This document shows positions 23,976 to 33,723 of a stretch of DNA of 64,000 nt, piece by piece; position 1 is the stretch's first letter, and every line of letters begins with the position of its first letter. Both the position numbers and the translations under genes were made by a program. This DNA is from Catenaria anguillulae PL171 (taxonomy: Eukaryota; Blastocladiomycota; Blastocladiomycetes; Blastocladiales; Catenariaceae): assembly GCA_002102555.1 (NCBI GenBank), contig MCFL01000001.1, forward strand, positions 1,116,001-1,180,000, written 5' to 3'. Under the pieces are notes generated by a model, which did not search any database, was not told where the DNA came from, and was given only the letters and a program-made list of their open reading frames with translations.

Positions 23976-25015
23976 ATGAATCACCTCCCGCCCGAGTTGC
24001 TGCACCAGATTGTCGGCCATCTACACCTGCGCTAAACCGTCCCGCTTGTCCACGCTGCTCGCTCGTTTTCCGATTTGGTACAAACCTACCCCTACTGTCC
24101 GCTGGACTTGGCAGTCCGCGACAACAATCTCGTCGCCTTTCGCCGTGCCGTTCTCGCTGTCTGCTCGATCGCGCCATGGTGCAAGTCCAGCATTCTCGAG
24201 CCTGACTGGGGCTGTGCAATTCTTGCCTGTTTGTCAGTCGGCATACAGTCTTGCCGTTTTTCGTCGCAACGACCAATTGCTGGCCCGGCTCATGACACGC
24301 ATTGTCAAGGAGGCATCGTATCCCGATCGATTTGCTCGGCATGCAAGCACATGCCGAAACCGACATTAATCCAAACGACACACCATTGCTCTGCACAAGC
24401 TACTCTCCGCTGGTCCAAGCCACACTTGTGCACACAAGAACCAACCCGTTGCTTGCCTGGTTTGCATCCGAACAGTGGCATGCCTCGTCCAACCCGATTC
24501 TCTTGGACGAATGGGTTGCCGAGACGCGCGCCGTTGCGCGGGTGATTGAGTCGTTGGGCCAGGTTGGCGCACATGCGTGGATCGAGTATGTTGAGTCGGA
24601 TCATGTGCGAACATCTGCAGTAGGGCCAAGTCGGCGAGGGGAATGCAGATGTGGTGGGTTGGTGGCAGGCGCTTCGGGGGTCAATCGCATGGACGTGGCG
24701 GCATTGGTCGTTGCGTATTTACGCGAGGACCGGTTCAACGAAGCAAGGCGGGTGGTTGAGCGGATGTCTACCGCGAGCGAGGGTGACGGCGACCTCCAGG
24801 AGGTGAACTGGATGCATGTTTTGGATTGGATCAAAACGCGGATAGGCCCGACTTGCGACACTTCCAACGCCATGGCGGAAAACAATGATTTGGTTGGATT
24901 TGGTTTGGTTGAAGTTGCGCGGGCGATAATGGAGACAACGAATGCATGCGAGTCTGTGGTTGATGACAAGTGGCTGATTGAGTGGGAATGTAAGCTGGAG
25001 CAGGCAAGTGGATGA
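23976..25015 (+). pseudogene. Decayed F-box-like family gene
   Basis: Starts at ATG 23976 with MNHLPPELLHQIVGHLHLR, an F-box-like helix, broken by TAA at 24033 and continuing in the same frame (TVPLVHAARSFSDLVQ, then LDLAVRDNNLVAFRRAVL). At about 24235 the homologous frame shifts (SLAVFRRNDQLLARLMTRI), and by about 24320 it shifts again to the frame that stays open to 25015 (WVAETRAVARVIESLG, REDRFNEARRVVERM, KWLIEWECKLEQASG). No splice sites account for the shifts. The C-terminal half is clearly related to the decayed gene at 61834-63474. Confidence 0.6.
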
Positions 25016-25364
25016 ACGTTTGGCGCTTGTACGAGACAACCCTAGCGGCACAATAGCAATCCATAGATACGGGAGCTCAATGGACGAAATGGGCGAGCAG
25101 CTCGCTGAAGTGGGTGCGAACACATGAACAAGTGGGGACAGCGAATCGAAGGCCAAATCGGGCCACTTCCCACAACGACAACGGCACGACGGCTGTTTCG
25201 TGGCCGCTCACAAATACAGTTCGATTCCCACATTTTGAATGCAAATGCAACTCTGATGCCATAAAGTACATGCCAGAGAGACAAAAGCCTTGGCAACTTG
25301 AATCCACTCATTCGGGCCCGAATCTTTGCCCTCGACGCTCGCTCTCTTCGTTCATTGCGTCAAC
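25016..25364. other. Intergenic, upstream of the SH3 membrane protein
   Basis: Presumed promoter and 5' leader of the following gene. No specific element recognised. Confidence 0.35.
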
Positions 25365-26462
25365 ATGACTGTCCACCCATTCACAATCCGGTCCCGCCTC
25401 GTCAAGCGACAGCAGCAAGACGGGTCTGGGAGCACTCCGCCGTATGGCGGAATCGTCATTGGCGTCATGGCCCTCGTCGTCATTGTGGGCGGCTGTTTTT
25501 ACCTCAAGCGGCTGCGTCAGCGGGCAACAAAGGAACAAGCCAAATCCGAGGTGGAGGCGGCCGCTGCGGCCTCTGCGGCCAATACGGCTGCATCCAACTC
25601 TGCCCAGCGCCCATCAGCAGCCACGCCCGCAAACCGCCCGCCCGCAGGCTCAAGCACTGGCATCGCTGGGTCAACGTCGCACGACAACCTGCTTGGCCTG
25701 CACTCTCAACCACACGTCCGCCCGGCTGCTGGGCTCGCGGCTCCTCCATCCCCCTTCAACAACTCGTTCAATCCAAGCACCCCTCCTCCTCCACCGACTC
25801 CGTTTGCGCCAGTCACAGCCGCCGCATACGGCTCGCCGCGGCCCATGGCGCAGCAACAGCATCAACAACAGGTTCATATGCCCGTTCCCATGCAGCATTC
25901 AGGTGGCGTCCCAGGGATCCCCATGCAACACTCTGGTGGCGGACCGTTCGTCCCCATGCAACATTCCGGCGGCGGCGGCGGAGGTCCAATGATGATCCCA
26001 CAACCCACACCCATCAATCCGCAATTCACGGGCGGGCACATGCCGCAACCCACTTCTGTTGCCCCACAATTCACGGGCGGCCAAATGCCACAACCCACGC
26101 CGATTCCTCACCAATACTCTGGCAACCCGGCCCTTGCCGCTGCCATGATCCCACCCGCCCCAATCCAAACGCGCCCGAAATCACCCAGCCTCCCGCCGCA
26201 CCAATACGTTGCGCAGTTTGCTTACGCCCCACAACAAGCCGACGAATTACCGTTGCAGCCGGGCGATCAAGTCTCGGTGCTCAAGGCATTTGACGACGGA
26301 TGGGCGCTCGTCAGCGTGCACGGCCAGCAAGGGTCCGGCATGGTGCCCATGTCCTTGTTGGCGGCGGCGGCACACCAGCAGGTGCATGCACCCGCGGGCA
26401 GCATGCAAGGGGGAGGCATGCCGGGCATAGCCAATCGGTATGCGTCATTGCATCGGCGGTGA
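25365..26462 (+). CDS. Single-pass membrane protein with C-terminal SH3 domain
   Basis: 365 aa, single exon, start at ATG 25365 (MTVHPFTIRS); the open frame extends upstream without an ATG. A hydrophobic segment at about residues 29-47 (GIVIGVMALVVIVGGCFYL) followed by KRLRQR predicts one transmembrane helix, with the long tail in the cytoplasm. The tail is Ala/Pro/Gln-rich and has three MQHSGG repeats and three PQPTP...QF/QY repeats. Residues about 282-335 form an SH3 domain: FAYAPQQADELPLQPGDQVS, then DDGWALV and GSGMVPMSLL. The layout recalls the fungal membrane SH3 proteins Sho1 and Fus1, but with one helix and a short outside part it is closer to Fus1 in plan. Probably a cortical scaffold (inference). 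Confidence 0.75.
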   Translation: MTVHPFTIRSRLVKRQQQDGSGSTPPYGGIVIGVMALVVIVGGCFYLKRLRQRATKEQAKSEVEAAAAASAANTAASNSAQRPSAATPANRPPAGSSTGIAGSTSHDNLLGLHSQPHVRPAAGLAAPPSPFNNSFNPSTPPPPPTPFAPVTAAAYGSPRPMAQQQHQQQVHMPVPMQHSGGVPGIPMQHSGGGPFVPMQHSGGGGGGPMMIPQPTPINPQFTGGHMPQPTSVAPQFTGGQMPQPTPIPHQYSGNPALAAAMIPPAPIQTRPKSPSLPPHQYVAQFAYAPQQADELPLQPGDQVSVLKAFDDGWALVSVHGQQGSGMVPMSLLAAAAHQQVHAPAGSMQGGGMPGIANRYASLHRR

Positions 26463-26870
26463 ACGGTGCAGCGCCGTGTGGTCAAAGGAGATGCAGAGAG
26501 GATTTTTAGACTATGTATTCCATCAGCAGCAAGAGTAAAATTTTGTCGTCTATCAAGTGGTTTCGCTATCTTTTTCATGTTTTTATATCCCTGTTTTTTT
26601 TCGTCCTAGTTCCCATTACTTGCTTCAACTCATAGGCAGGACAAGACAGGGGATCCAAACTCAAAAATCGATAATACATGATGAAAAAATTAAACAATCC
26701 GGCATCGATCCGCATCGAAAACCAAACGCAGTAACGCATCCAAACGAGCAGCGAGGAGACTTGCACAGGTCGGGAAAAGAAACAACAACGAAAAACGCAA
26801 AAATGAAAACTCAATCAACGCCAACACATCACGCGTAAAGCAACACGCCCACCTCACATCCGCGATTTGC
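26463..26870. other. Convergent 3' intergenic region
   Basis: AT-richer sequence between convergent gene ends, so it holds both 3' ends. No hairpin terminator expected or seen. Confidence 0.35.
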
Positions 26871-28589
26871 TCACCGGTACCTCCTGGGCGGGGGCGTCCT
26901 TGACCGCGACCGTGACCGCGACCTCGAACTCGCATAACTCGAAACGGATCTGTTCCTCCTACCCGCGGGGCCGCCACCATACCTGCGATCCATTGGCCGC
27001 GCAGGCGACCGCGACCGCGATCTGCCCCTCGTCTCTGGGCGCTCGCGATACTCCCTATCCCTGGGCGCGCGGCCGTGATCCCTGCGATACCCATCGCCGC
27101 CTCCACCACGATACATGTCCCTGTGGGGCGGCGGCGGCGGCGGCGACATGAACCGCCCGTGGCCCGCCCTCCCAGGACCCCAGGCGCCTCTCCCACCCAA
27201 TGGTTCTGCGGCACGTCCCAAATCGCCAGGCACGCGAGCCACCAGAGCCAGGTCCACGCGCATCCCATCAATCTCGCCATCTTGCATATGGTCCAAGGCT
27301 TGCTTGGCGTCGTGCTCACTGGCCATGGTCACATATGTCCTAGCGAGCCGCGTGCCGGGCGGGACGTGTTCCTTGACAATTGCACGCACGGATCCAAAAT
27401 AGGTGAAGATGGTGCGCACGTTTGCTTCCGAGACACGCACGGGCACGCGCAGAAACAAGATGCGTTTGGCTGACGATGCGGGCGGGGATGGCGACCGCAT
27501 AGGGCGTGCGCGTGCACCCAAGGCGCGGTACGGCGACCGAGACCGCGACCGCGAGCGAGTACACGAGTCCCTACGGCCACCATGCACAGGCGGCGGCGGC
27601 GGCGGCGGCGATAGTGGCGACCGCGATCTGCGCCGGGCGTATCGGGGACCTGGGCGGCCTCGAGGAGGGCTGCGGCTGCGGCTACGGCTACGTGATTGGC
27701 TACGCGACCATGCACGCCGGCCACGTGCGGTGGCGTACGGCGACCGGCCTCTGCGCGAGCGTGAGCGCGAGCGGGACCGGCTGCGAGATGGAGAGTAGGA
27801 CCGGCCGCGCGGTCTCGTGCCACGAGCAACATGGCGGCGCCGAGACACGGAGCGCGAGCGCGAACGTGAGCGTGAGCGTGAGCGGCTGAATGACGGCGAC
27901 CGCGAGAATTGCCGGAGCGCCGGTGCCCGTGCGGCCGTCGCAGCGGGTGTCGGGACGGGTGCATCGCGACGTGGCGACGGCGTGCGCGAGACGCTGCGCG
28001 AATAATCCGACGGCGTGAGCGAGCGAGAGCGGCGCCGGGCACGGCCACGGGGGATGGGCGACCGAGAACGAGAACGAGAACGAGAACGGGACCGCGACGG
28101 CGAGCGTGAGTACGACCGGTTGCGGGTGCGGGTACGACGCGGAGGCGTGCGCGATGGCGAGCGTGAGAAGGAGCGCGACCGAGAACGGGAACGAGAGCGA
28201 GAGCGGTCCATGGGCGAGCGTGAGCGTGAGCGTGAGCGCGATCGGGATGCAGGCCGGCGGCGTCCGCGGGACCTGGAGCGTGAGCGTGAGCGCGGGGGCG
28301 ACCGCGACCGGGAGAGGGAGCGTAAGCGGGAGCGAGGTGAGCGAGGCCGAGACCGAGACCGAGACCTAGATCTTGCGGGCGAGTCCACGTCCATGGGGTC
28401 CGAAGACGGACCGACGGCAGCGGTCGGGGACTTGGCAGCGGGCTCTTGGACCGAGCCGTCGGATTCGGGGGCGGCAGACGACGAGAGTTTGAGTGCATCG
28501 ACGGCGTGGTCTACAGCCATGTCGCCCGAGCTGGGGCTTGCAGTTTGGCTCGGCCCTTGGCTCGACGAACGAGCGGTGGCCACCATCAT
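26871..28589 (-). CDS. RNPS1: RNPS1-like SR protein
   Basis: 572 aa, single exon, ATG at 28589. Residues about 75-365 are dominated by RS dipeptides. One RRM follows at about 375-450 (RILFLRVPVRVSEANV, GSVRAIVKEHVPPGTR, ARTYVTMASEHDAKQAL), ending HMQDGEIDGMRVDLALV, which resembles the MDGGQIDGQE end of the RNPS1 RRM. A Gly/Arg/RS tail closes the protein. RNPS1 is a peripheral exon-junction-complex factor (ASAP/PSAP) acting in splicing and mRNA decay. The RS part is longer than in human RNPS1 (305 aa in total). The DNA of this part is a run of near-identical hexamers, readable on the plus strand as GAGCGT/GAGCGC units. Divergent from the UbiA-FAD fusion gene. Confidence 0.82.
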   Translation of the reverse strand: MMVATARSSSQGPSQTASPSSGDMAVDHAVDALKLSSSAAPESDGSVQEPAAKSPTAAVGPSSDPMDVDSPARSRSRSRSRPRSPRSRLRSLSRSRSPPRSRSRSRSRGRRRPASRSRSRSRSRSPMDRSRSRSRSRSRSFSRSPSRTPPRRTRTRNRSYSRSPSRSRSRSRSRSRSPIPRGRARRRSRSLTPSDYSRSVSRTPSPRRDAPVPTPAATAARAPALRQFSRSPSFSRSRSRSRSRSRSVSRRRHVARGTRPRGRSYSPSRSRSRSRSRSRRGRSPYATARGRRAWSRSQSRSRSRSRSPPRGRPGPRYARRRSRSPLSPPPPPPPVHGGRRDSCTRSRSRSRSPYRALGARARPMRSPSPPASSAKRILFLRVPVRVSEANVRTIFTYFGSVRAIVKEHVPPGTRLARTYVTMASEHDAKQALDHMQDGEIDGMRVDLALVARVPGDLGRAAEPLGGRGAWGPGRAGHGRFMSPPPPPPHRDMYRGGGGDGYRRDHGRAPRDREYRERPETRGRSRSRSPARPMDRRYGGGPAGRRNRSVSSYASSRSRSRSRSRTPPPRRYR

Positions 28590-28996
28590 TGTCTTTGTCT
28601 TGGGATCGGGTCCTGATCACCCTGTGCAATGAGCGGGGCGAGCGTGGGTAGGGGCGGTTTGCAATTGATGGGTGCGGGCACGAAGGACTTGAGGGACGGT
28701 GCGTGCGAGTCGGATTGCGCAGAGTCAGTCCGGGTCAACCTTTGCTTTTTGCTTTGCTTTTTCCTTTGTTTCTTTCGATGTTTTTTGCTCGCTCGGCATA
28801 AGTACGTCAACATTCAAACAAAGGGAAAACCAATCGGGAGCCTTCACGATTGCCTGGACATGCTCATGAACGGCCTCGCGCGTGCCGCAGCTGGCATATG
28901 CATGCATGGTATCGCCGAGTACCAATGTTATGACCCATGGACACTTGACGAGCACCTCGAGCAGTTGACTCATTCGGATTCAGGACCATCGTCATC
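28590..28996. promoter_or_regulatory. Divergent intergenic region, RNPS1 / UbiA-FAD fusion
   Basis: 407 bp between the two ATGs. A T-rich stretch with repeated TTTGCTTTG-like units lies at about 28740-28790. No TATA box identified. Confidence 0.4.
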
Positions 28997-31639
28997 ATGC
29001 GCACGGCTCCAGCCTCGCCCTTTCAACGCCGACGCCCACGCTCGCCGGGCCCAGCATCATCCTCATCATCACTACGGCCCTCATCACCCGCTCCGTCATC
29101 CCCGATGGGAAAAGCAGTGGCAGCGATCGGGGCTGCCCTTCGGCTCATGCGGCTGCGCATGACCGTCTTCTCGGCCGTCACCTATGCCACCGCCGCTTAC
29201 ATTGGCTTCTCACAGACTGCTCTCGACACGGATACGGACACCGCCAACGCGCCTTGGACAGAAAACGCGGGGCTCGACCTTGGCCTGCTCGTCCTCGGCT
29301 GGATCTTTGTGCTCACGTGCCAGGTCTCGGCCCACTTGCTCGGCGAGTACTACGACTTGCCGTCGGATCGCTACGCCTACCTCGCGTCGCCCTCGCCCTT
29401 CACGGGTGGCTCCCGCGTCCTGGTATCTGCCGCGGCCGACGCTGCCCACAAGGTCACGCCGTTAACCTGTAAACACCTCGGCCAACTGACCACCTTATTG
29501 GCACTTGTCCAAGCGCTTGCAGGCCTCGGATGGCTCGACCTTGCCGGCCGTGAAGCGGTCCTGTTTCCGCTCGCGCTCGCCATGATTGCCCTTGCGCACC
29601 AGTACTCTGCACCGCCGCTCAAACTCAATCACCGTGCTCTTGGCGAACTTGGTGCGGGCGTTGTCATGAACCTTTTGCTGCCCTATTTCGGCGCCATTCT
29701 GCATTTGCCCAACAAGGTCTACCTTACCAACCCCAGTGCGGCCATGGCCAACCTGCACACATCGCTCGCCATGCTCGTCATCCCATCTTTTCTCCTCAAA
29801 ATCGCCCTTTTCATGATCCTCAACTGGGCCGACCGCCGAGCCGACTTTCTTGGCGGCAAAACCACCCTTGCCCTGGTCCTCTCGCCCCATGCCCTTGCAC
29901 ACGCCACCCGTGCATGCATGTACCTCGCCTACTTGTCAGCCATGGCCCTTGCCTACTTTGTCCCCGCGACCATCGCCACGCGCGCCAACCAACTGGGCCT
30001 CGCGTGCCTACTTGCCACCTTGCCACTCGCCCACAAGCTCGCGCGCACGCTGCACCCAAGTTCGCGCTCGCTTGCGCCCTCGGCCGTGTTTCTCGCTCTC
30101 AAGCTCGCACCCCTGCCCGTCCTGGGCCTCTTTTTCGCACACTTACTTGCCGAACTCGCTGCCAGTCCAGCACAAACACTCTGGTCGCCCGCGTTTTATT
30201 TGCGCACGCTTCCCGTGCTGCCATTTGTGAAAAACATGGCGCTCGCTCGTGGTCCGCCATACGTCCAGCCCTTGCCACCTGCGGCAGCCAACGCCGACGC
30301 TACGGACGATCGCGTGGTGATTGTTGGCGGCGGGGTCGCTGGGCTACTGGCCGCGCTCGAGCTCGACATGCGCGGGTCGCCCGTGGTGGTGCTTGAGCGA
30401 CGTGTGGGCGCACAAGTGGCGGATCGCGGTGCGGATTTGGGGTTGTGGCCGACGGCCGTCGACGTGCTCAAGCGATGGATCAAGGAGCCGGCGTGGTGGC
30501 TTGCAAATGCGTATCGGATTGCCAAGGTTGATGTGGTGGCGTTGCCCAAGGGGGTGGACGCTAGGGCGTGGCCGTTGCGCCAAGTCGACATGGAGGAGGT
30601 CACGGACCGTGGTGGGTTTTACCTGGTGGTCAGGCAAGCGCTCATGCAGCGGTTGCGGGAAGAGGTGGAGGCGCGTGGGATTGATGTGCGGTATGGTGCC
30701 AAAGTGGTGCGTGTCACGGAAACGCGCGACCACGCAAGTGTCGAGTACGAGGCAAATGGAATGCGCAACGAGGTGATTGGCAAGCTCGTCATTGGGGCCG
30801 ACGGCGTATCAAGCGTGTGCCGGCGAGCGATTCGCGCCGTGTTGAGCAAAGGCATGGGCGTGGACAATGATGACGACCAAGAGGGCGAGCCGCGGTACGC
30901 GGGCGAAGTGTGTTACCGTGGCGTCATTGACTTGCACCGGTGCCCCAATTCAGGCGAGGTGCGCAAGCTGTTGGATGCCGTTGGCGACAATGTCATGCCG
31001 CTCGTCATGGGTGTCGGAATTCGCGCCAGCTGGTCGTACATCAACGAGGATAGGTCGGTTGCGTGCTGGTGGGTCAAGGAAAAGATGGACCAGCGGCTGC
31101 GCGAGCAAGAAGTGAGCCGCCAGGAGGACGACCCTGGCCAAGACCAATTGGTTGGCGGCTGGGGTGCCGTGCGCAAAGCGTACGACCAAGGCGTCGAATG
31201 GCCCCATGTCTTGCGCACCCTCCAGGACGCCACGCGCACCACCGACCTATACCTGCAAGACATTATCGACCGGTCGCCCAACGGCACACCCTGGTGCACG
31301 CATCGGATCGTGCTTGTAGGTGACGCGGCGCATCCCGTCACGCCCAATATGGGCCAAGGGGCCACCATGGCCATCGAGGACGTGGACTTGCTTGTACGGC
31401 TCATGGATGCAGCTCCGCACCAGGTGGATGCGTTCATCGAGTATGTGCGGTGGCGGCGGCCGCATGCGAGTCAAGTGGCGGGCGAGAGTTACAAGCAGGC
31501 AAAGGCCGGGCAGGTCGTGCATCCTGTTGGTGTCAGGTTGAGGTGGTGGCTGCTGGGCAAGTTGCCGCGGTTTGTGTTTGATGGTCGGTTGAAGTCGGTG
31601 AATATGTTTAAGCAGCCCACGGTGCCAAAGTCTTGGTGA
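28997..31639 (+). CDS. UbiA-family prenyltransferase fused to FAD-dependent monooxygenase
   Basis: One uninterrupted 880-aa frame. Residues 1-50 are rich in Arg, Ser and Pro with no acidic residue, like a mitochondrial presequence. Residues about 50-390 are a polytopic UbiA domain with the two Asp-rich motifs: EYYDLPSD (117-124, where NDxxDxxxD is usual) followed by SPFTGGSRVL, and NWADRRADFLGGKTTLAL (276-293). The GGSR and GK-TL patterns are closest to the MenA-like branch. Residues about 438-830 are a class A flavin monooxygenase: VVIVGGGVAGLLAALEL (FAD, GxGxxG-like), VIGADGVSSVCRR and VLVGDAAHPVTPNMGQGA. Such a protein would prenylate an aromatic acid or naphthoate and then oxidise the ring or the prenyl chain. 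Substrates are unknown. Both active sites look intact. Confidence 0.88.
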   Translation: MRTAPASPFQRRRPRSPGPASSSSSLRPSSPAPSSPMGKAVAAIGAALRLMRLRMTVFSAVTYATAAYIGFSQTALDTDTDTANAPWTENAGLDLGLLVLGWIFVLTCQVSAHLLGEYYDLPSDRYAYLASPSPFTGGSRVLVSAAADAAHKVTPLTCKHLGQLTTLLALVQALAGLGWLDLAGREAVLFPLALAMIALAHQYSAPPLKLNHRALGELGAGVVMNLLLPYFGAILHLPNKVYLTNPSAAMANLHTSLAMLVIPSFLLKIALFMILNWADRRADFLGGKTTLALVLSPHALAHATRACMYLAYLSAMALAYFVPATIATRANQLGLACLLATLPLAHKLARTLHPSSRSLAPSAVFLALKLAPLPVLGLFFAHLLAELAASPAQTLWSPAFYLRTLPVLPFVKNMALARGPPYVQPLPPAAANADATDDRVVIVGGGVAGLLAALELDMRGSPVVVLERRVGAQVADRGADLGLWPTAVDVLKRWIKEPAWWLANAYRIAKVDVVALPKGVDARAWPLRQVDMEEVTDRGGFYLVVRQALMQRLREEVEARGIDVRYGAKVVRVTETRDHASVEYEANGMRNEVIGKLVIGADGVSSVCRRAIRAVLSKGMGVDNDDDQEGEPRYAGEVCYRGVIDLHRCPNSGEVRKLLDAVGDNVMPLVMGVGIRASWSYINEDRSVACWWVKEKMDQRLREQEVSRQEDDPGQDQLVGGWGAVRKAYDQGVEWPHVLRTLQDATRTTDLYLQDIIDRSPNGTPWCTHRIVLVGDAAHPVTPNMGQGATMAIEDVDLLVRLMDAAPHQVDAFIEYVRWRRPHASQVAGESYKQAKAGQVVHPVGVRLRWWLLGKLPRFVFDGRLKSVNMFKQPTVPKSW

Positions 31640-32282
31640 TTCTGTCGCTTTATAGTGTTCTCATAAATCTAGTGCTTGCTTAGTGCCCTGATGCTTCTCA
31701 ACGCGCGGAGCTGATCTCATCGACTGCAGCGCGGTCCAGCAACGGCGACCACGATGCCGTGACATGACTGACTACTGACTTGCAGTCCATGACGAGTGAG
31801 GGGTGACGGGATCGAGTTGCACACCATATGTACGCGTCTCATGTTCGCACCCAATCAATGTGAAGGATTCTCACACTGAATCGGTTGCAAATATTCCGAG
31901 CGGCCATCGAAATAGGCAAACTGGGCAATGCGCACTGGTCAAGTCTATGCATTTGTATTGATCCATGTTACAGTAGACGGCGCAATCACTTTCAAGTTCC
32001 CACAAGCGAATCGCAAACCTCCGCCCGCTTGACAAGAACTTGTGTACACGCACACGCATCACGACCCGCCAACCGTCTCTTTGCCCCGCGGTCACGCAGT
32101 GTGCGTACCTGTCCCATCGCTCCGAGTGAGAAAGAGAAAAGTGCACTCCAGGAGCCCGTCAGCTCCATTGTTGTGACGATCCACAAATCCAGAAAGAAAT
32201 CGATTGCCCACACGCTTCCCTGTCGAGCTTTCCCACCTCATCGCAGTCTTTCGAAATCTGTCCAGCCAAAAACCTCCCAATC
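31640..32282. other. Intergenic between the fusion gene and Rap1GAP
   Basis: 3' flank of the fusion gene and promoter of Rap1GAP. Nothing specific recognised. Confidence 0.35.
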
Positions 32283-33723
32283 ATGTCACTCAACGCCGGA
32301 GGGCCAAGTCATTCCGGCGACGGTGCAACCTTCTCCCTTGAAAAACCACAGGCTGCCGCCAAAGTCACAGGCGTCCATGAATCATTGTTGCAAGAATGCG
32401 AGCGGGATATCATTTGGTACCGCGACTACTTTTTCGGCAAACCACACATCAATCTACTGGCAAAATCGTCGACTCGAGGACCATTGGCCGTGTCGATTGT
32501 ATTGGATGGCGATTACTACAAGGGCATTGTGCGGACGACCGAGGTAATGTCACCTTGCCCCGATGGATCTTTGACATCAATCCAAACTAACACATCAATT
32601 CACATAGGGGTCGGAACGGCTGACGGTTCCTCGCGACTCGGTCGCCTCGTCGTTTTGGCGCAAACTCTTTGGCATGCCTCCTACGCCATCAAGCATCTTG
32701 CGAGCGCTCAGTCCAAACATTCCCGTGCCCGCACTCAAGCCGTCGCGCGAACCGTCTCTTCCGAATGAGCTGCTTGCCATGGAAGAGCGTCAAGTCATCC
32801 GCAGCTACAAGTTTGGTCTTGGGTACTTGCGCGCCGGTCAAAGTACCGAGGAGCAGCTATTTGCCAACACAGAGGGTACGGATCGAGATTGGTTGGATAA
32901 GCCTGCTATTGCTTGATTGGTACTCTTGACGCTCACTTGTGTATTTCATGCACCACAGAGGACATGTCGGCGGAATTCAAGGAGTTTGTCAATTTTCTGG
33001 GTGAAACCATCGACCTCAAGGGCTGGCGTGGGTACCGGGCTGGATTGGATGTTGCGAGTATGTTGGATCAAAGCCATCTCGTACATTGATTGTGACTGAC
33101 ACAAACCGTATCGGCAACAACAGATGACCAAACGGGCAAGCAGTCTGTCTACACCAAATGGCAAGGCTACGAAATCATGTTCCATGTGTCGACGTACCTG
33201 CCGCACAATCAAGGCGACCGACAACAACTGGAAAAGAAGCGCCACATTGGCAACGACATTGTTGTTCTCATTTTCCAAGATAGCGATACGCCATTCAACT
33301 TGCCAACGCTCACATCCAAACAGAACCGTACGTTGTTTACCCACCCGACTCTTTGCAGCTGGCACACTTGTCCTCTGACGAGCCGAATCATCATGACAGA
33401 TGTTGTGATTGCCGTCCGCCCCGATGGCGACAAATATTGCATTTCGGTGAGTTCAAAGACTGGCGTTCCCCACTTCAATCCCGACATTCCGGATCCACCT
33501 CAGTTCAATCGCGACGCTGTTGGACGCGACTTCTTGCTCCACAAATGTACGCACCACAGTTTGGCTGCACTTTTTGCCACCTCTTTCTGACTTCACCATT
33601 TATGCTCCTCCAGTGGTCAATGCCGAGCGTGCAAGTTACAAGTCGCCCTCATTCGCACCCAAAATCTCTCGGACACGCAACGTGCTGCTCTTGGATGTTG
33701 CCGAGCGGTTCGAGGGCCGGTAA
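32283..33723 (+). CDS. RAP1GAP: Rap1GAP-like GTPase-activating protein
   Basis: Six exons: 32283-32543, 32608-32875, 32959-33057, 33124-33327, 33400-33546 and 33614-33723; introns of 64-83 nt with CTAAC/CTGAC branches; 362 aa. The order matches animal Rap1GAP: dimerisation region (DIIWYRDYFFGKPHINLL), then the catalytic domain with SYKFGLGYLRAGQSTEEQLF, GYEIMFHVSTYLP and QQLEKKRHIGNDIVVLIFQD, and finally FLLHKLVNAERASYK. The Asn in HIGND is the catalytic Asn thumb, so activity on Rap-type GTPases is expected. The protein ends soon after the GAP core, without the long C-terminal tail of animal enzymes. A small Pro/Ser linker (PTPSSILRALSPNIPVPALK) sits between the two halves. Confidence 0.9.

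Noticed and set aside
28015-28632. Plus-strand frame rich in Glu/Arg repeats
   Set aside because: It is the antisense shadow of the RS repeats of the RNPS1-like gene, whose RRM fixes the true strand.
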